From the NCBI GenBank assembly GCA_003229235.1, contig QIIH01000227.1:1-7518 (forward strand): a DNA stretch of 7,518 nucleotides. The letters run 5' to 3'. The notes under the pieces were generated by a model. That model saw only the letters and a program-made list of their open reading frames with translations, made no database searches and was not told where the DNA came from. Within the stretch, counting starts at the first letter, position 1, and each line of letters opens with the position of its first letter. The position numbers and the translations under genes are program-made. This document shows positions 1-6,456 of the stretch, piece after piece. Origin of the DNA: Flavobacteriales bacterium (GTDB lineage: Bacteria > Bacteroidota > Bacteroidia > Flavobacteriales > Flavobacteriaceae).

Positions 1-277
1 AGTCAGGTTCTAAAGCTAACTCAATTGGCAAGTTTAACTGCGGATTGTACAGCAGTAAAGCCTTAGATTCGGTAATGGGTAGTTGGTAACTTCCTTGGTT
101 AAAAACAAATTGACCCCTGCCTTTTAAACAAAAATGAAATTGGATAAATTGAGTGGTTACCTCCTTAAAATACACCTCGTTAGCCTCAGAATCATTAGAA
201 TATAAAAGCACATAAAAGCCGTCCTCAATTCTTGTTTCGTCAGGAATTCTTTGAGCGACATTTTTGCTGACTTCCAT
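1..277 (-). CDS. N-terminal part of a probable AraC-family transcriptional regulator (partial, runs off the window)
   Basis: Read on the minus strand, an open frame starts at the ATG at 277-275 and runs without a stop for 92 codons to the window edge, so the C-terminal part is missing. The start is well fixed: an in-frame TGA lies at 328-326 and the 16 codons between it and the ATG contain no ATG, GTG or TTG. Residues 45-53 (IQFHFCLKG) and 74-80 (LLLYNPQ) resemble the cupin-like sensor domain of the AraC-type regulators that I recall lying divergently next to hemA in flavobacteria. The helix-turn-helix half that would prove the family would lie outside the window, so the assignment rests on the N-terminal resemblance and on the context. 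By position it could control the hem operon, its own gene, or both; that is inference. The ligand is unknown. Confidence 0.65.
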   Translation of the reverse strand, partial: MEVSKNVAQRIPDETRIEDGFYVLLYSNDSEANEVYFKEVTTQFIQFHFCLKGRGQFVFNQGSYQLPITESKALLLYNPQLNLPIELALEPD

Positions 278-345
278 CTTAATATTTAGTGATTGTTTAA
301 TTTCTAATGATCCAAATACTCTTGCTCAAAGTTGTCAAGAAGCCC

Positions 346-394
346 CAAAATTAAAAGAATCTTGTTTAGAATCGTTGTATTTAAGCCAAAATTA
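346..394 (-). promoter_or_regulatory. Two candidate -7 elements for the divergent regulator gene
   Basis: On the minus strand the motif TAATTTTG, which fits the Bacteroidota -7 consensus TAnnTTTG, occurs twice, at 353-346 and 394-387. They would give leaders of roughly 60 to 110 nucleotides before the ATG at 277. Neither has a clear TTTG at the expected -33 distance, and the motif is easily found by chance in AT-rich DNA, so these are only candidates. Confidence 0.25.
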
Positions 395-424
395 ACAGAC
401 GGCGATACTATAAATGCGGTTCTC

Positions 425-457
425 GTTGTTTTTTGCATTAAGCTTATCTTAATTTTG
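425..457 (+). promoter_or_regulatory. Candidate Bacteroidota-type promoter of the hem operon
   Basis: TAATTTTG at 450-457 matches the Bacteroidota -7 consensus TAnnTTTG. A possible -33 element is GTTG at 425-428, 21 bases upstream of the -7 box; a second TTTG at 432-435 is too close, at 14 bases. The -7 box ends only 11 bases before the hemA ATG at 469. Transcription from it would give a leader of a few nucleotides at most, so either the mRNA is nearly leaderless or the true promoter lies further upstream. No riboswitch-like structure is visible between 278 and 468. Confidence 0.4.
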
Positions 458-468
458 CTGCTTGAGCA

Positions 469-1737
469 ATGAGAGATCCAGTTTCTAAATCTTCTAACTT
501 ACTTAAAGACAAACCCTTTACGGTTGTAGGCTTAAATTATAAAAAAGCCGATGCCCAGTTAAGGGGTCTATTTAGTCTTTCGCCAACCACTCAGCAACAA
601 TTACTTAAAGACGCAGCAAATCGCGGAATTAAATCTTTGAGTATTCTTTCTACTTGCAATCGCACCGAGTTATATGGGAGGGTGTCTTCACCAGACGCTC
701 TAATAGATCTTGTTTGTAGCCACACAAAAGGCTCGACAAACGAGTTTATGTCGGTTTGCTATTCGCATGTAGGTCACGAAGCTGTTTCACATTTGTTTAC
801 TGTTGGTACAGGTTTGGATAGTCAGATTTTAGGCGATTTTGAAATAATAAGCCAACTAAGAAATTCCTTTAGAATTTCGAAAAGCATCAAGCTTTTAGAT
901 TCTTATATGGAACGCTTAATTAACGAAGTGATTAAGGCCAGCAAGCGCATTAAAAACGAAACTGAAATTTCGAGTGGGGCAACCTCTGTTAGTTTTGCTG
1001 CGGTACAATACATTTTAGCACGTGTTCCTTATGTAAGTAATAAAAACATTTTACTCTTCGGAACTGGTGAAATTGGCAGGAACACTTGCGAGAACCTTGT
1101 AAAACATACGCAAAACGAGCATATTGTTTTAATCAATCGAACCAAGGAAAAAGCTCAAAAAATAGCTGGAAAATTTAACCTGCTTGTAAGAGATTATGCC
1201 AATATTCAACAGGAAATTTCGAAGGCCGATATATTAATTGTCGCCACCGGAGCACAAAATCCCACCGTAGAGAATGCAATTCTTCATTTAAATAAACCGT
1301 TACTTATTTTGGACCTTTCTATCCCCAAAAATGTAGCGAACGATGTTGAACAAAACTCGCTTGTTCACCTAGTACATTTAGATCAATTAAGTAGTATCAC
1401 CGATCACACTCTAGCACACAGGGCTTCACATATTCCGAAGGCAAAGAAAATAATCAAAACTATAGAAAACGAATTTTTTGCTTGGGTAGAAAAACGCAAA
1501 CACGCTCCAACTATTAAAGCCTTAAAAGAGAAATTAACGGCTCTCAAAGAAAACGAATTAGCATATCAGCGAAAAAAAATAGATGGTTTTAACGAAGAAC
1601 AAGCCGCAATAATTAGCGACAGAATTATTCAAAAAATTACTACTCAATTTGCCAATCATTTACATAGCGATGCTGCTCCCGCAGAAAGCAAACAACTTAT
1701 TCATCAAGTTTTTAACTTAGACGATGCAGAGTCATGA
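469..1737 (+). CDS. hemA: Glutamyl-tRNA reductase
   Basis: This cytoplasmic enzyme reduces glutamyl-tRNA(Glu) with NADPH to glutamate-1-semialdehyde, the first committed step of the C5 haem route. It has 422 residues, a normal length. The N-terminal catalytic domain shows STCNRTE at 61-67 with the nucleophilic cysteine at 63, H108 in the HLFTVGTGLDS stretch, and GLDSQILGDFEI at 115-126. SSGATSVSFAAV (168-179) follows. The Rossmann NADPH-binding motif is LLFGTGEIGR at 195-204, followed by INRTKEKA at 222-229. The C-terminal part from about 315 is helical and charged, as expected for the dimerisation domain. The start is secure: an in-frame TGA lies at 463-465, just before the ATG, and no other start codon follows nearby. 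The gene leads the operon and overlaps hemC by four bases (ATGA). As the entry step it is the natural point of control, presumably from the divergent promoter region; this is inference. Confidence 0.98.
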   Translation: MRDPVSKSSNLLKDKPFTVVGLNYKKADAQLRGLFSLSPTTQQQLLKDAANRGIKSLSILSTCNRTELYGRVSSPDALIDLVCSHTKGSTNEFMSVCYSHVGHEAVSHLFTVGTGLDSQILGDFEIISQLRNSFRISKSIKLLDSYMERLINEVIKASKRIKNETEISSGATSVSFAAVQYILARVPYVSNKNILLFGTGEIGRNTCENLVKHTQNEHIVLINRTKEKAQKIAGKFNLLVRDYANIQQEISKADILIVATGAQNPTVENAILHLNKPLLILDLSIPKNVANDVEQNSLVHLVHLDQLSSITDHTLAHRASHIPKAKKIIKTIENEFFAWVEKRKHAPTIKALKEKLTALKENELAYQRKKIDGFNEEQAAIISDRIIQKITTQFANHLHSDAAPAESKQLIHQVFNLDDAES

Positions 1738-2642
1738 TAGAGGCCATTAGAATAGGAACTCGTGAAAGCCAACTAGCGCTCTGGCAGGCAAATCTGGTTA
1801 AAGACCGATTAGAGGGTCTTGGACATTCGTGCGAACTAATTTTGATCCATTCTAAGGGAGATCAAGACACTAACACTCCACTTTACGAGCTTGGAGTTAC
1901 AGGAATTTTTACCAAAACATTAGACGCCGCTCTTTTAAGCAATCGAATTGATATTGCCGTGCATTCTATGAAAGATGTACCAACTTTATTGCCAGAAGGG
2001 ATTATTAAAGCGGCCGTCTTACAACGTGGGGATCAAAACGATGTATTAGTTTATAAAGATCTGTCCTTTTTAAATACTATCGGGACAATTGCCACAGGAA
2101 GCCTAAGGCGAAAGGCACAATGGCTTAATAAATATCCTAATCACACGGTAGTTGGATTACGCGGCAATGTAAATACACGTTTAGAAAAATTAGAAAACAA
2201 TCCTTGGGATGGAGCCATTTTTGCGAAAGCAGGTTTGGCCAGAATTAACAAACTTCCCGCACAGCACATCGAGCTCGATTGGGCCACTCCTGCACCCGCT
2301 CAGGGAGCTGTTATGATTGTTTGTCGTGCTGGAGAACAAAATGTTTTAGAAGCAGTAGCAACACTTAATCATACCCCAACAGATATCTGCACACATATAG
2401 AGCGTGATTTTTTAAGGGTGCTCGAAGGAGGCTGCAGCGCGCCAATTGGAGCCTTGGCACAAATTGAAGAAAACAGTTTAAAGTTTAAAGGAGAACTCTT
2501 GTCTTTAGATGGTTCGATAAAGTTAGTTGTAAATAAAGTTGTCGATTTAGATAAAACACAAGACTTGGGAAAAAATTCGGCGCAGGAAATTCTTGGCAAA
2601 GGAGGCGCTCAATTAATGCAGCAAATTAACAACACGCTATGA
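1734..2642 (+). CDS. hemC: Porphobilinogen deaminase (hydroxymethylbilane synthase)
   Basis: The enzyme links four porphobilinogen units into the linear tetrapyrrole hydroxymethylbilane, using a covalently bound dipyrromethane cofactor. The product has 302 residues, close to the usual 300-315. The N-terminal IGTRESQLALWQA is at 7-19. HSMKDVP at 77-83 carries the catalytic aspartate (D81). TGSLRR at 121-126 and GLRGNVNTRLEKL at 141-153 supply the arginines that hold the substrate carboxylates. PAPAQGA lies at 186-192. The cofactor-attachment motif EGGCSAPIGA is at 231-240, with the cofactor cysteine at 234. All key residues that I can check are present. The ATG overlaps the hemA stop by four bases and the gene end overlaps hemD by four, so translation is probably coupled across all three genes. 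No Shine-Dalgarno sequence is visible. Confidence 0.98.
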   Translation: MIEAIRIGTRESQLALWQANLVKDRLEGLGHSCELILIHSKGDQDTNTPLYELGVTGIFTKTLDAALLSNRIDIAVHSMKDVPTLLPEGIIKAAVLQRGDQNDVLVYKDLSFLNTIGTIATGSLRRKAQWLNKYPNHTVVGLRGNVNTRLEKLENNPWDGAIFAKAGLARINKLPAQHIELDWATPAPAQGAVMIVCRAGEQNVLEAVATLNHTPTDICTHIERDFLRVLEGGCSAPIGALAQIEENSLKFKGELLSLDGSIKLVVNKVVDLDKTQDLGKNSAQEILGKGGAQLMQQINNTL

Positions 2643-3292
2643 AGCTGCTATCAACCAAAATATTGAGCCCAGAACAACAGCTCCGATTCACAAAAGTGGG
2701 GATTGATCTAACAATGTACGATGCTTTGACAATAAAGTCTCGGCAATTTAGTATTCCCGATGGCGACTATGCCGCTATTTTTACAAGCCAGAATGCCGCG
2801 CAGTCATTTCTTGATAATGGAGGAGATTTACTAGAGCGTCAAGTGTTTTGTGTGGGCGAAAAAGCTGCTTTGCTCTTATCTCAAAATGGACAAAAAGTGA
2901 TCGAAATTGCTCAAAATTCGTTCGATTTAGGCCAAATAATAATAAAAAAGCATAAAAATTTTAAATTTTTGTACTTTTCTGGAAATTTGAGAAGACCCGA
3001 ATTACCACAATTATTAACCGAAAATCAAATCCCATTTAAAGAACTAATTGCATACGATTCGGTGATTAATTATTCAGACGTTGAGTCCCGATTTGATGCA
3101 GCTTTATTCTTCAGCCCCAGTGGAGTAACGAGCTTCTTTAAAAACAAATCGCAAGGAAGCCTAATGGCTATCTGCATTGGCAAAACTACGGCAGATGCCG
3201 CTAAAAAATTTACCAACAACATTCAAATTGCATTGCATACCACTGTAGATGGGGTTATCGATTTTGCATTGAAAAACAATATATCAATATGA
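2639..3292 (+). CDS. hemD: Uroporphyrinogen-III synthase
   Basis: HemD closes hydroxymethylbilane and flips ring D to give uroporphyrinogen III, taking the unstable product of HemC. The family has very low sequence conservation, so the call rests on length (217 residues), position between hemC and hemE, and weak family landmarks. These are AAIFTSQNA at 45-53, VFCVGEKAA at 69-77, [10 protein letters not shown] at 110-119, [11 protein letters not shown] at 157-167 and [12 protein letters not shown] at 179-190. They fit the two alternating Rossmann-like domains of the family, with the FFSPSGV and IGKTTA segments typical of the second half. The ATG overlaps the hemC stop by four bases, and its own stop overlaps the hemE start by four. 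Nothing suggests truncation. Confidence 0.93.
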   Translation: MKLLSTKILSPEQQLRFTKVGIDLTMYDALTIKSRQFSIPDGDYAAIFTSQNAAQSFLDNGGDLLERQVFCVGEKAALLLSQNGQKVIEIAQNSFDLGQIIIKKHKNFKFLYFSGNLRRPELPQLLTENQIPFKELIAYDSVINYSDVESRFDAALFFSPSGVTSFFKNKSQGSLMAICIGKTTADAAKKFTNNIQIALHTTVDGVIDFALKNNISI

Positions 3293-4314
3293 TAAAAAAC
3301 GATCTATTCCTTAAAGCTTTAAAGGGAGAAACTGTCACCAGACCACCAGTATGGATGATGCGCCAGGCAGGTAGACATTTGCCAGAGTTTATGGAAATTA
3401 AAGAAAAGTACGACTTCTTTACCCGTTGTCGTACTCCAGAACTCGCTAGCGAAATCACGGTTCAGCCAATAAGACGTTATGGGATGGATGCAGCAATTTT
3501 GTTTTCGGATATTTTAGTGATTCCGCAGGCGATGAATATTGAAGTAGAAATGAAGCCCAACTTTGGCCCATATTTACCCAATCCAGTGCGAGATCAAAAA
3601 GGAGTTGATGCAACGATAGTTCCAGATGTAAATGATGCCCTGGGTTATGTGATGGATGCCATCAAGATGACTAAAGAAAAGCTTAACGGCGAGATTCCTC
3701 TTATCGGGTTTGCGGGTTCGCCTTGGACCATTCTTTGCTATACAACACAGGGACAAGGCTCCAAAAATTTTGATAAAGCAAAGGAGTTTTGTTTTACGCA
3801 GCCAGAAACTGCGCATCAAATGTTGCAAAAAATTACCGACACTACAATCGCATATCTTATTGCAAAGGTTAAGGCGGGTGTAGACGCGGTGCAAATTTTT
3901 GACTCGTGGGGGGGCATGCTTTCCCCTACAGATTACAACGAATTTTCCTTACAATATATCGATCAAATTGTCACTGCATTAAAGGACTATGCTCCGGTAA
4001 TTGTATTTGGGAAAGGTTGCTGGTTTGCGCTTAACGATATGGCCAAATCTGGCGCTTCTGCCCTTGGCGTTGATTGGACCTGTTCGGCCAGAAATGCACG
4101 CTATTTATCTGGCGGAAATATTACGCTTCAAGGAAATTTTGATCCTTCTCGCCTTCTTTCTCCTCCAGAAAAAATTAGAGAAATGGTACATCAAATGATA
4201 CGCGAATTTGGCAAAGACAAATACATCGTAAATTTAGGGCACGGAATGCTTCCTAATATCCCAGTCGAAAACGCGATGGCATTTGTAAAAGCAGTTAAGG
4301 AGTACAAAGATTAA
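3289..4314 (+). CDS. hemE: Uroporphyrinogen decarboxylase
   Basis: HemE removes the four acetate carboxyls of uroporphyrinogen III to give coproporphyrinogen III, without a cofactor. The 341-residue product matches the family length. Both family signatures are intact: [11 protein letters not shown] at 20-30, whose arginines bind substrate carboxylates, and [12 protein letters not shown] at 140-151. The catalytic aspartate lies in FSDIL (D74), the active-site tyrosine is Y151, and the conserved histidine is H318 in NLGHG. FDSWGG (204-209), ALGVDW (258-263) and QGNFDP (281-286) complete the TIM-barrel pattern. The ATG overlaps the hemD stop by four bases. After its TAA only two bases separate it from the next gene, so the downstream uncharacterised gene is very likely on the same transcript. 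Confidence 0.98.
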   Translation: MIKNDLFLKALKGETVTRPPVWMMRQAGRHLPEFMEIKEKYDFFTRCRTPELASEITVQPIRRYGMDAAILFSDILVIPQAMNIEVEMKPNFGPYLPNPVRDQKGVDATIVPDVNDALGYVMDAIKMTKEKLNGEIPLIGFAGSPWTILCYTTQGQGSKNFDKAKEFCFTQPETAHQMLQKITDTTIAYLIAKVKAGVDAVQIFDSWGGMLSPTDYNEFSLQYIDQIVTALKDYAPVIVFGKGCWFALNDMAKSGASALGVDWTCSARNARYLSGGNITLQGNFDPSRLLSPPEKIREMVHQMIREFGKDKYIVNLGHGMLPNIPVENAMAFVKAVKEYKD

Positions 4315-4316
4315 TT

Positions 4317-4802
4317 ATGTTTTTAAGGTTATTGCGGCGATTAGATTTTACGAAATTATGGAAGCTTACTGGGTTTGCTGTAAAGCGTCCAATTGCAATG
4401 ATTAAAACCTTTAAAGCCACAAAACAGTGCTTAAAACTGTGTGATGATGCCTTTGGGAAGTCGCATCACTTACACAATCGCGCAAACGCAGTAAGGCATG
4501 CGCTTTGGAATTTTTTAATTGCAAAAAAAGTAGCTGGCTCCAAAGACAACATTGATTCCGCGCTAGCGTGGGCAGAAAAAATAACAGATTGGCACGAAGA
4601 GTTTTCTGTAAACCTGCATACAGAAAACGCGATGGATTTGCACAACAATAAAGTTGGACGCAATCTTTTTGTAACACTTCCTGCCAAAACTGCGACTGAT
4701 ATGCTAGATTATTTGCAAGAATTATCGAGCAGTGCATTGCAGGTAACCAACGCAAAGGATATTAATCCTTCAGAAACTAGACTAGTATTTATAAGCGAAT
4801 AA
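4317..4802 (+). CDS. Uncharacterised protein, possibly DUF6973-like, embedded in the haem operon
   Basis: I do not know a function for this 161-residue protein. The N-terminus (about 2-40) is very basic and alternates with hydrophobic residues (FLRLLRRLDF, then WKLTGFAVKR), which could lie on a membrane surface or bind an acidic partner; there is no clear signal peptide or spanning helix. The core has three polar blocks in order: NAVRHALWN at 57-65, WHEE at 92-95, and ENAMDLHNNKVGR at 103-115. This ordered set resembles what I remember of the DUF6973 family, and the His, Glu and Asp residues could form a metal site (H61, H93, E94, D107, H109); both points are inference. It starts two bases after hemE and ends one base before the EI24-like gene, so it is co-transcribed with haem genes. 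No Hem enzyme missing from this window looks like it in length or motifs. Confidence 0.85.
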   Translation: MFLRLLRRLDFTKLWKLTGFAVKRPIAMIKTFKATKQCLKLCDDAFGKSHHLHNRANAVRHALWNFLIAKKVAGSKDNIDSALAWAEKITDWHEEFSVNLHTENAMDLHNNKVGRNLFVTLPAKTATDMLDYLQELSSSALQVTNAKDINPSETRLVFISE

Positions 4803-4803
4803 T

Positions 4804-5547
4804 ATGTTTAAAGATTTCGTTAGAGGCATTAAAACATATTCGGGAGTTTTTGAGCTCATGAATACACTTGGGCTGTGGAAGTATTTTATCGTCCCAATGA
4901 TCATTAGCCTTATAACTGCTATTGTTATTGGGTTTTCGGCTTATGGTTTTAGCGACAATGTGGGAGAATATATTGCCAAAGTTTGGGTCTGGGATTGGGG
5001 CTCTGAGACCTTCAGATCTATAAGCGATATTATTGGTGGAATTACAATTATTGCTTTAGGATTGATTCTCTACAAGCATATAGTGATGGCGTTGAGTGCT
5101 CCATTTATGAGTCCAGTATCAGAAAAAATTGAAGCGCATTTAATTGGAGTAAATCCCAATTACAGAAAGACCTCTTTTGGCGCCCAGCTTTGGCGGGGTA
5201 TTCGCATAAACATGCGTAATTTAAGTCGCGAACTTCTTTTTAGCATTCCGATTTTTATATTGGGCTTTTTTCCTGTGGTTGGTCTAATTGCACCCGTTAT
5301 ACTCTTTTTTATGCAAGCCTATTACGCAGGTTTTGGTAATATGGATTACACTTTAGAACGCCGCTTAAATTATAGTGAGAGCATCAAGTTTGTAGGCCGG
5401 CGAAAAGGACTAGCGATGGGTAATGGAGCAGTATTTATGGCCATGTTGTTTATCCCTGTAATTGGCTTTATTGTGGTGCTCCCTCTTTCTGTTACCGCTG
5501 CTAGTATACAAACAATTAAAGTTCTTCATCCTCAATTAAAACAATGA
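4804..5547 (+). CDS. EI24/CysZ-family integral membrane protein
   Basis: A 247-residue inner-membrane protein of the EI24 domain family, whose best known bacterial member, CysZ, takes up sulfate. Hydrophobic stretches lie at about 26-48, 72-98, 144-175 and 205-233; the third is long enough to be a re-entrant or double segment. Family-like landmarks are LSAPFMSPVSEKIE at 97-110, GFGNMDYTLERR at 176-187 and LPLSVTAAS at 226-234. The length fits bacterial EI24 proteins. It is unlikely to be a CysZ in the sulfate sense because no cysteine or sulfate assimilation gene is near. It starts one base after the preceding gene and its stop overlaps the hemF start by four bases, so it is translated together with hemF. 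A part in moving a tetrapyrrole, precursor or ion linked to haem synthesis is possible, but the sequence alone does not show it. Confidence 0.88.
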   Translation: MFKDFVRGIKTYSGVFELMNTLGLWKYFIVPMIISLITAIVIGFSAYGFSDNVGEYIAKVWVWDWGSETFRSISDIIGGITIIALGLILYKHIVMALSAPFMSPVSEKIEAHLIGVNPNYRKTSFGAQLWRGIRINMRNLSRELLFSIPIFILGFFPVVGLIAPVILFFMQAYYAGFGNMDYTLERRLNYSESIKFVGRRKGLAMGNGAVFMAMLFIPVIGFIVVLPLSVTAASIQTIKVLHPQLKQ

Positions 5548-6446
5548 GAAATCAATTTTACAACTATATAACATCCCTACAAGACACTATAGTACAGGGA
5601 TTAGAGGCCGTAGATGGTCGGGCAAAATTTGTCGAAGATATATGGAAGCGCCCCGAAGGCGGAGGCGGTCGCACTCGGGTGATCGAGAACGGAGCCGTAT
5701 TCGAAAAAGGCGGTGTAAATATCTCAGGTGTTCATGGCATTTTGCCACAGAGTATGCAAGATTATTTTAAGGTGTCAAACCCCGATTTTTTTGCCTGCGG
5801 ATTAAGTTTAGTGCTGCATCCAAAAAACCCTATGGTGCCAACAGTACATGCAAATTGGCGCTATTTTGAACTATACGACGAAAAAGGTGAAATAGTAAGC
5901 CAGTGGTTTGGTGGAGGACAGGATTTAACTCCTTATTATCTTTTTGATGAAGACGCCGTTCATTTTCATCAAGTGTGTAAAACGGCCTGCGATGCGCATC
6001 ATCCAGATTTTTATGCTATGTACAAGAAAAAATGTGACGATTATTTTTGGAATACGCACAGATCAGAAGCTAGAGGGTTAGGAGGCTTATTTTTTGACTA
6101 TTGCAAACCAACATCAGAGTTTTCACTTGAGCAATGGTACAATTTTGTAAGCCATATAGGCGATTCTTTTCTAGAAGCTTATGTACCCATTGTTGAAAAG
6201 AGAAAAGATGTATCGTATACTAAAGTGCAACGTGATTGGCAAGAAATAAGACGAGGGCGTTATGTAGAGTTTAATTTGATTCACGATAAAGGCACCCTTT
6301 TTGGGCTAAAAACCAATGGTCGAATTGAAAGTATTTTAATGAGTTTACCACCACACGTACAATGGCATTACAACCATTCTCCTGCAGAAAATTCGGAAGA
6401 AGAAAAATTACTAAAAATCTTAGCCCAGCCAATCGCTTGGGTTTAA
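5544..6446 (+). CDS. hemF: Oxygen-dependent coproporphyrinogen-III oxidase
   Basis: HemF oxidatively decarboxylates two propionates of coproporphyrinogen III to vinyl groups with O2, giving protoporphyrinogen IX. The product has 300 residues, the normal bacterial length. Landmarks in order are WKRPEGGGGRTRV (34-46), VHANWRYFE (101-109), WFGGGQDLTPYY (121-132) and the family signature with HRSEARGLGGLFFD at 172-185. RRGRYVEFNLIHDKGT (236-251) and GRIESILMSLPP (259-270) follow. The conserved histidines H102, H142 and H172 are present. The residues just before HRSEARG depart a little from the classical pattern (KKKC at 161-164, YFWNT at 167-171), which I take to be lineage variation. Its use implies that haem can be made under oxic conditions. 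The start overlaps the EI24-like gene by four bases, and hemB follows after ten bases. Confidence 0.98.
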   Translation: MRNQFYNYITSLQDTIVQGLEAVDGRAKFVEDIWKRPEGGGGRTRVIENGAVFEKGGVNISGVHGILPQSMQDYFKVSNPDFFACGLSLVLHPKNPMVPTVHANWRYFELYDEKGEIVSQWFGGGQDLTPYYLFDEDAVHFHQVCKTACDAHHPDFYAMYKKKCDDYFWNTHRSEARGLGGLFFDYCKPTSEFSLEQWYNFVSHIGDSFLEAYVPIVEKRKDVSYTKVQRDWQEIRRGRYVEFNLIHDKGTLFGLKTNGRIESILMSLPPHVQWHYNHSPAENSEEEKLLKILAQPIAWV

Positions 6447-6456
6447 CATCATTAAT

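Noticed and set aside
278..468. Possible riboswitch or small RNA in the divergent intergenic region
   Set aside because: No extended pairing, conserved riboswitch core or attenuator-like hairpin with a T-run could be found in these 191 bases.
2369..2599. Open frame on the minus strand inside hemC
   Set aside because: It lies fully inside a gene with all catalytic motifs on the plus strand and its translation has no recognisable domain; it is a shadow frame.
3255..3458. Minus-strand frame across the hemD-hemE junction, and another at 3574-3894
   Set aside because: Both oppose well supported coding sequence and show no family motif.
4001..4198. Plus-strand 65-codon frame inside hemE
   Set aside because: It overlaps the hemE segment carrying the ALGVDW and QGNFDP motifs in another frame.
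4440..4479. Imperfect inverted repeat in the uncharacterised gene (TGATGC ... GCATCA with outer GTGT/ACAC)
   Set aside because: It lies inside coding sequence, the arms are short with a bulge, and no T-run or other regulatory context follows.
4411..4755. Minus-strand frames of 114 and 73 codons opposite the uncharacterised gene
   Set aside because: I considered whether one of them could be the real gene. The plus-strand frame has near-zero spacing to both neighbours and coherent conserved-looking motifs; the minus frames are Cys- and Leu-rich with no motif.
4804..5547. Assignment of the membrane protein as the sulfate transporter CysZ
   Set aside because: The fold family fits, but no sulfur assimilation gene is nearby and the neighbours are all haem genes, so the specific symbol is not justified.
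5575..5601. TCCCT ... AGGGA inverted repeat at the start of hemF
   Set aside because: Five-base arms with a 17-base gap in coding sequence are expected by chance.
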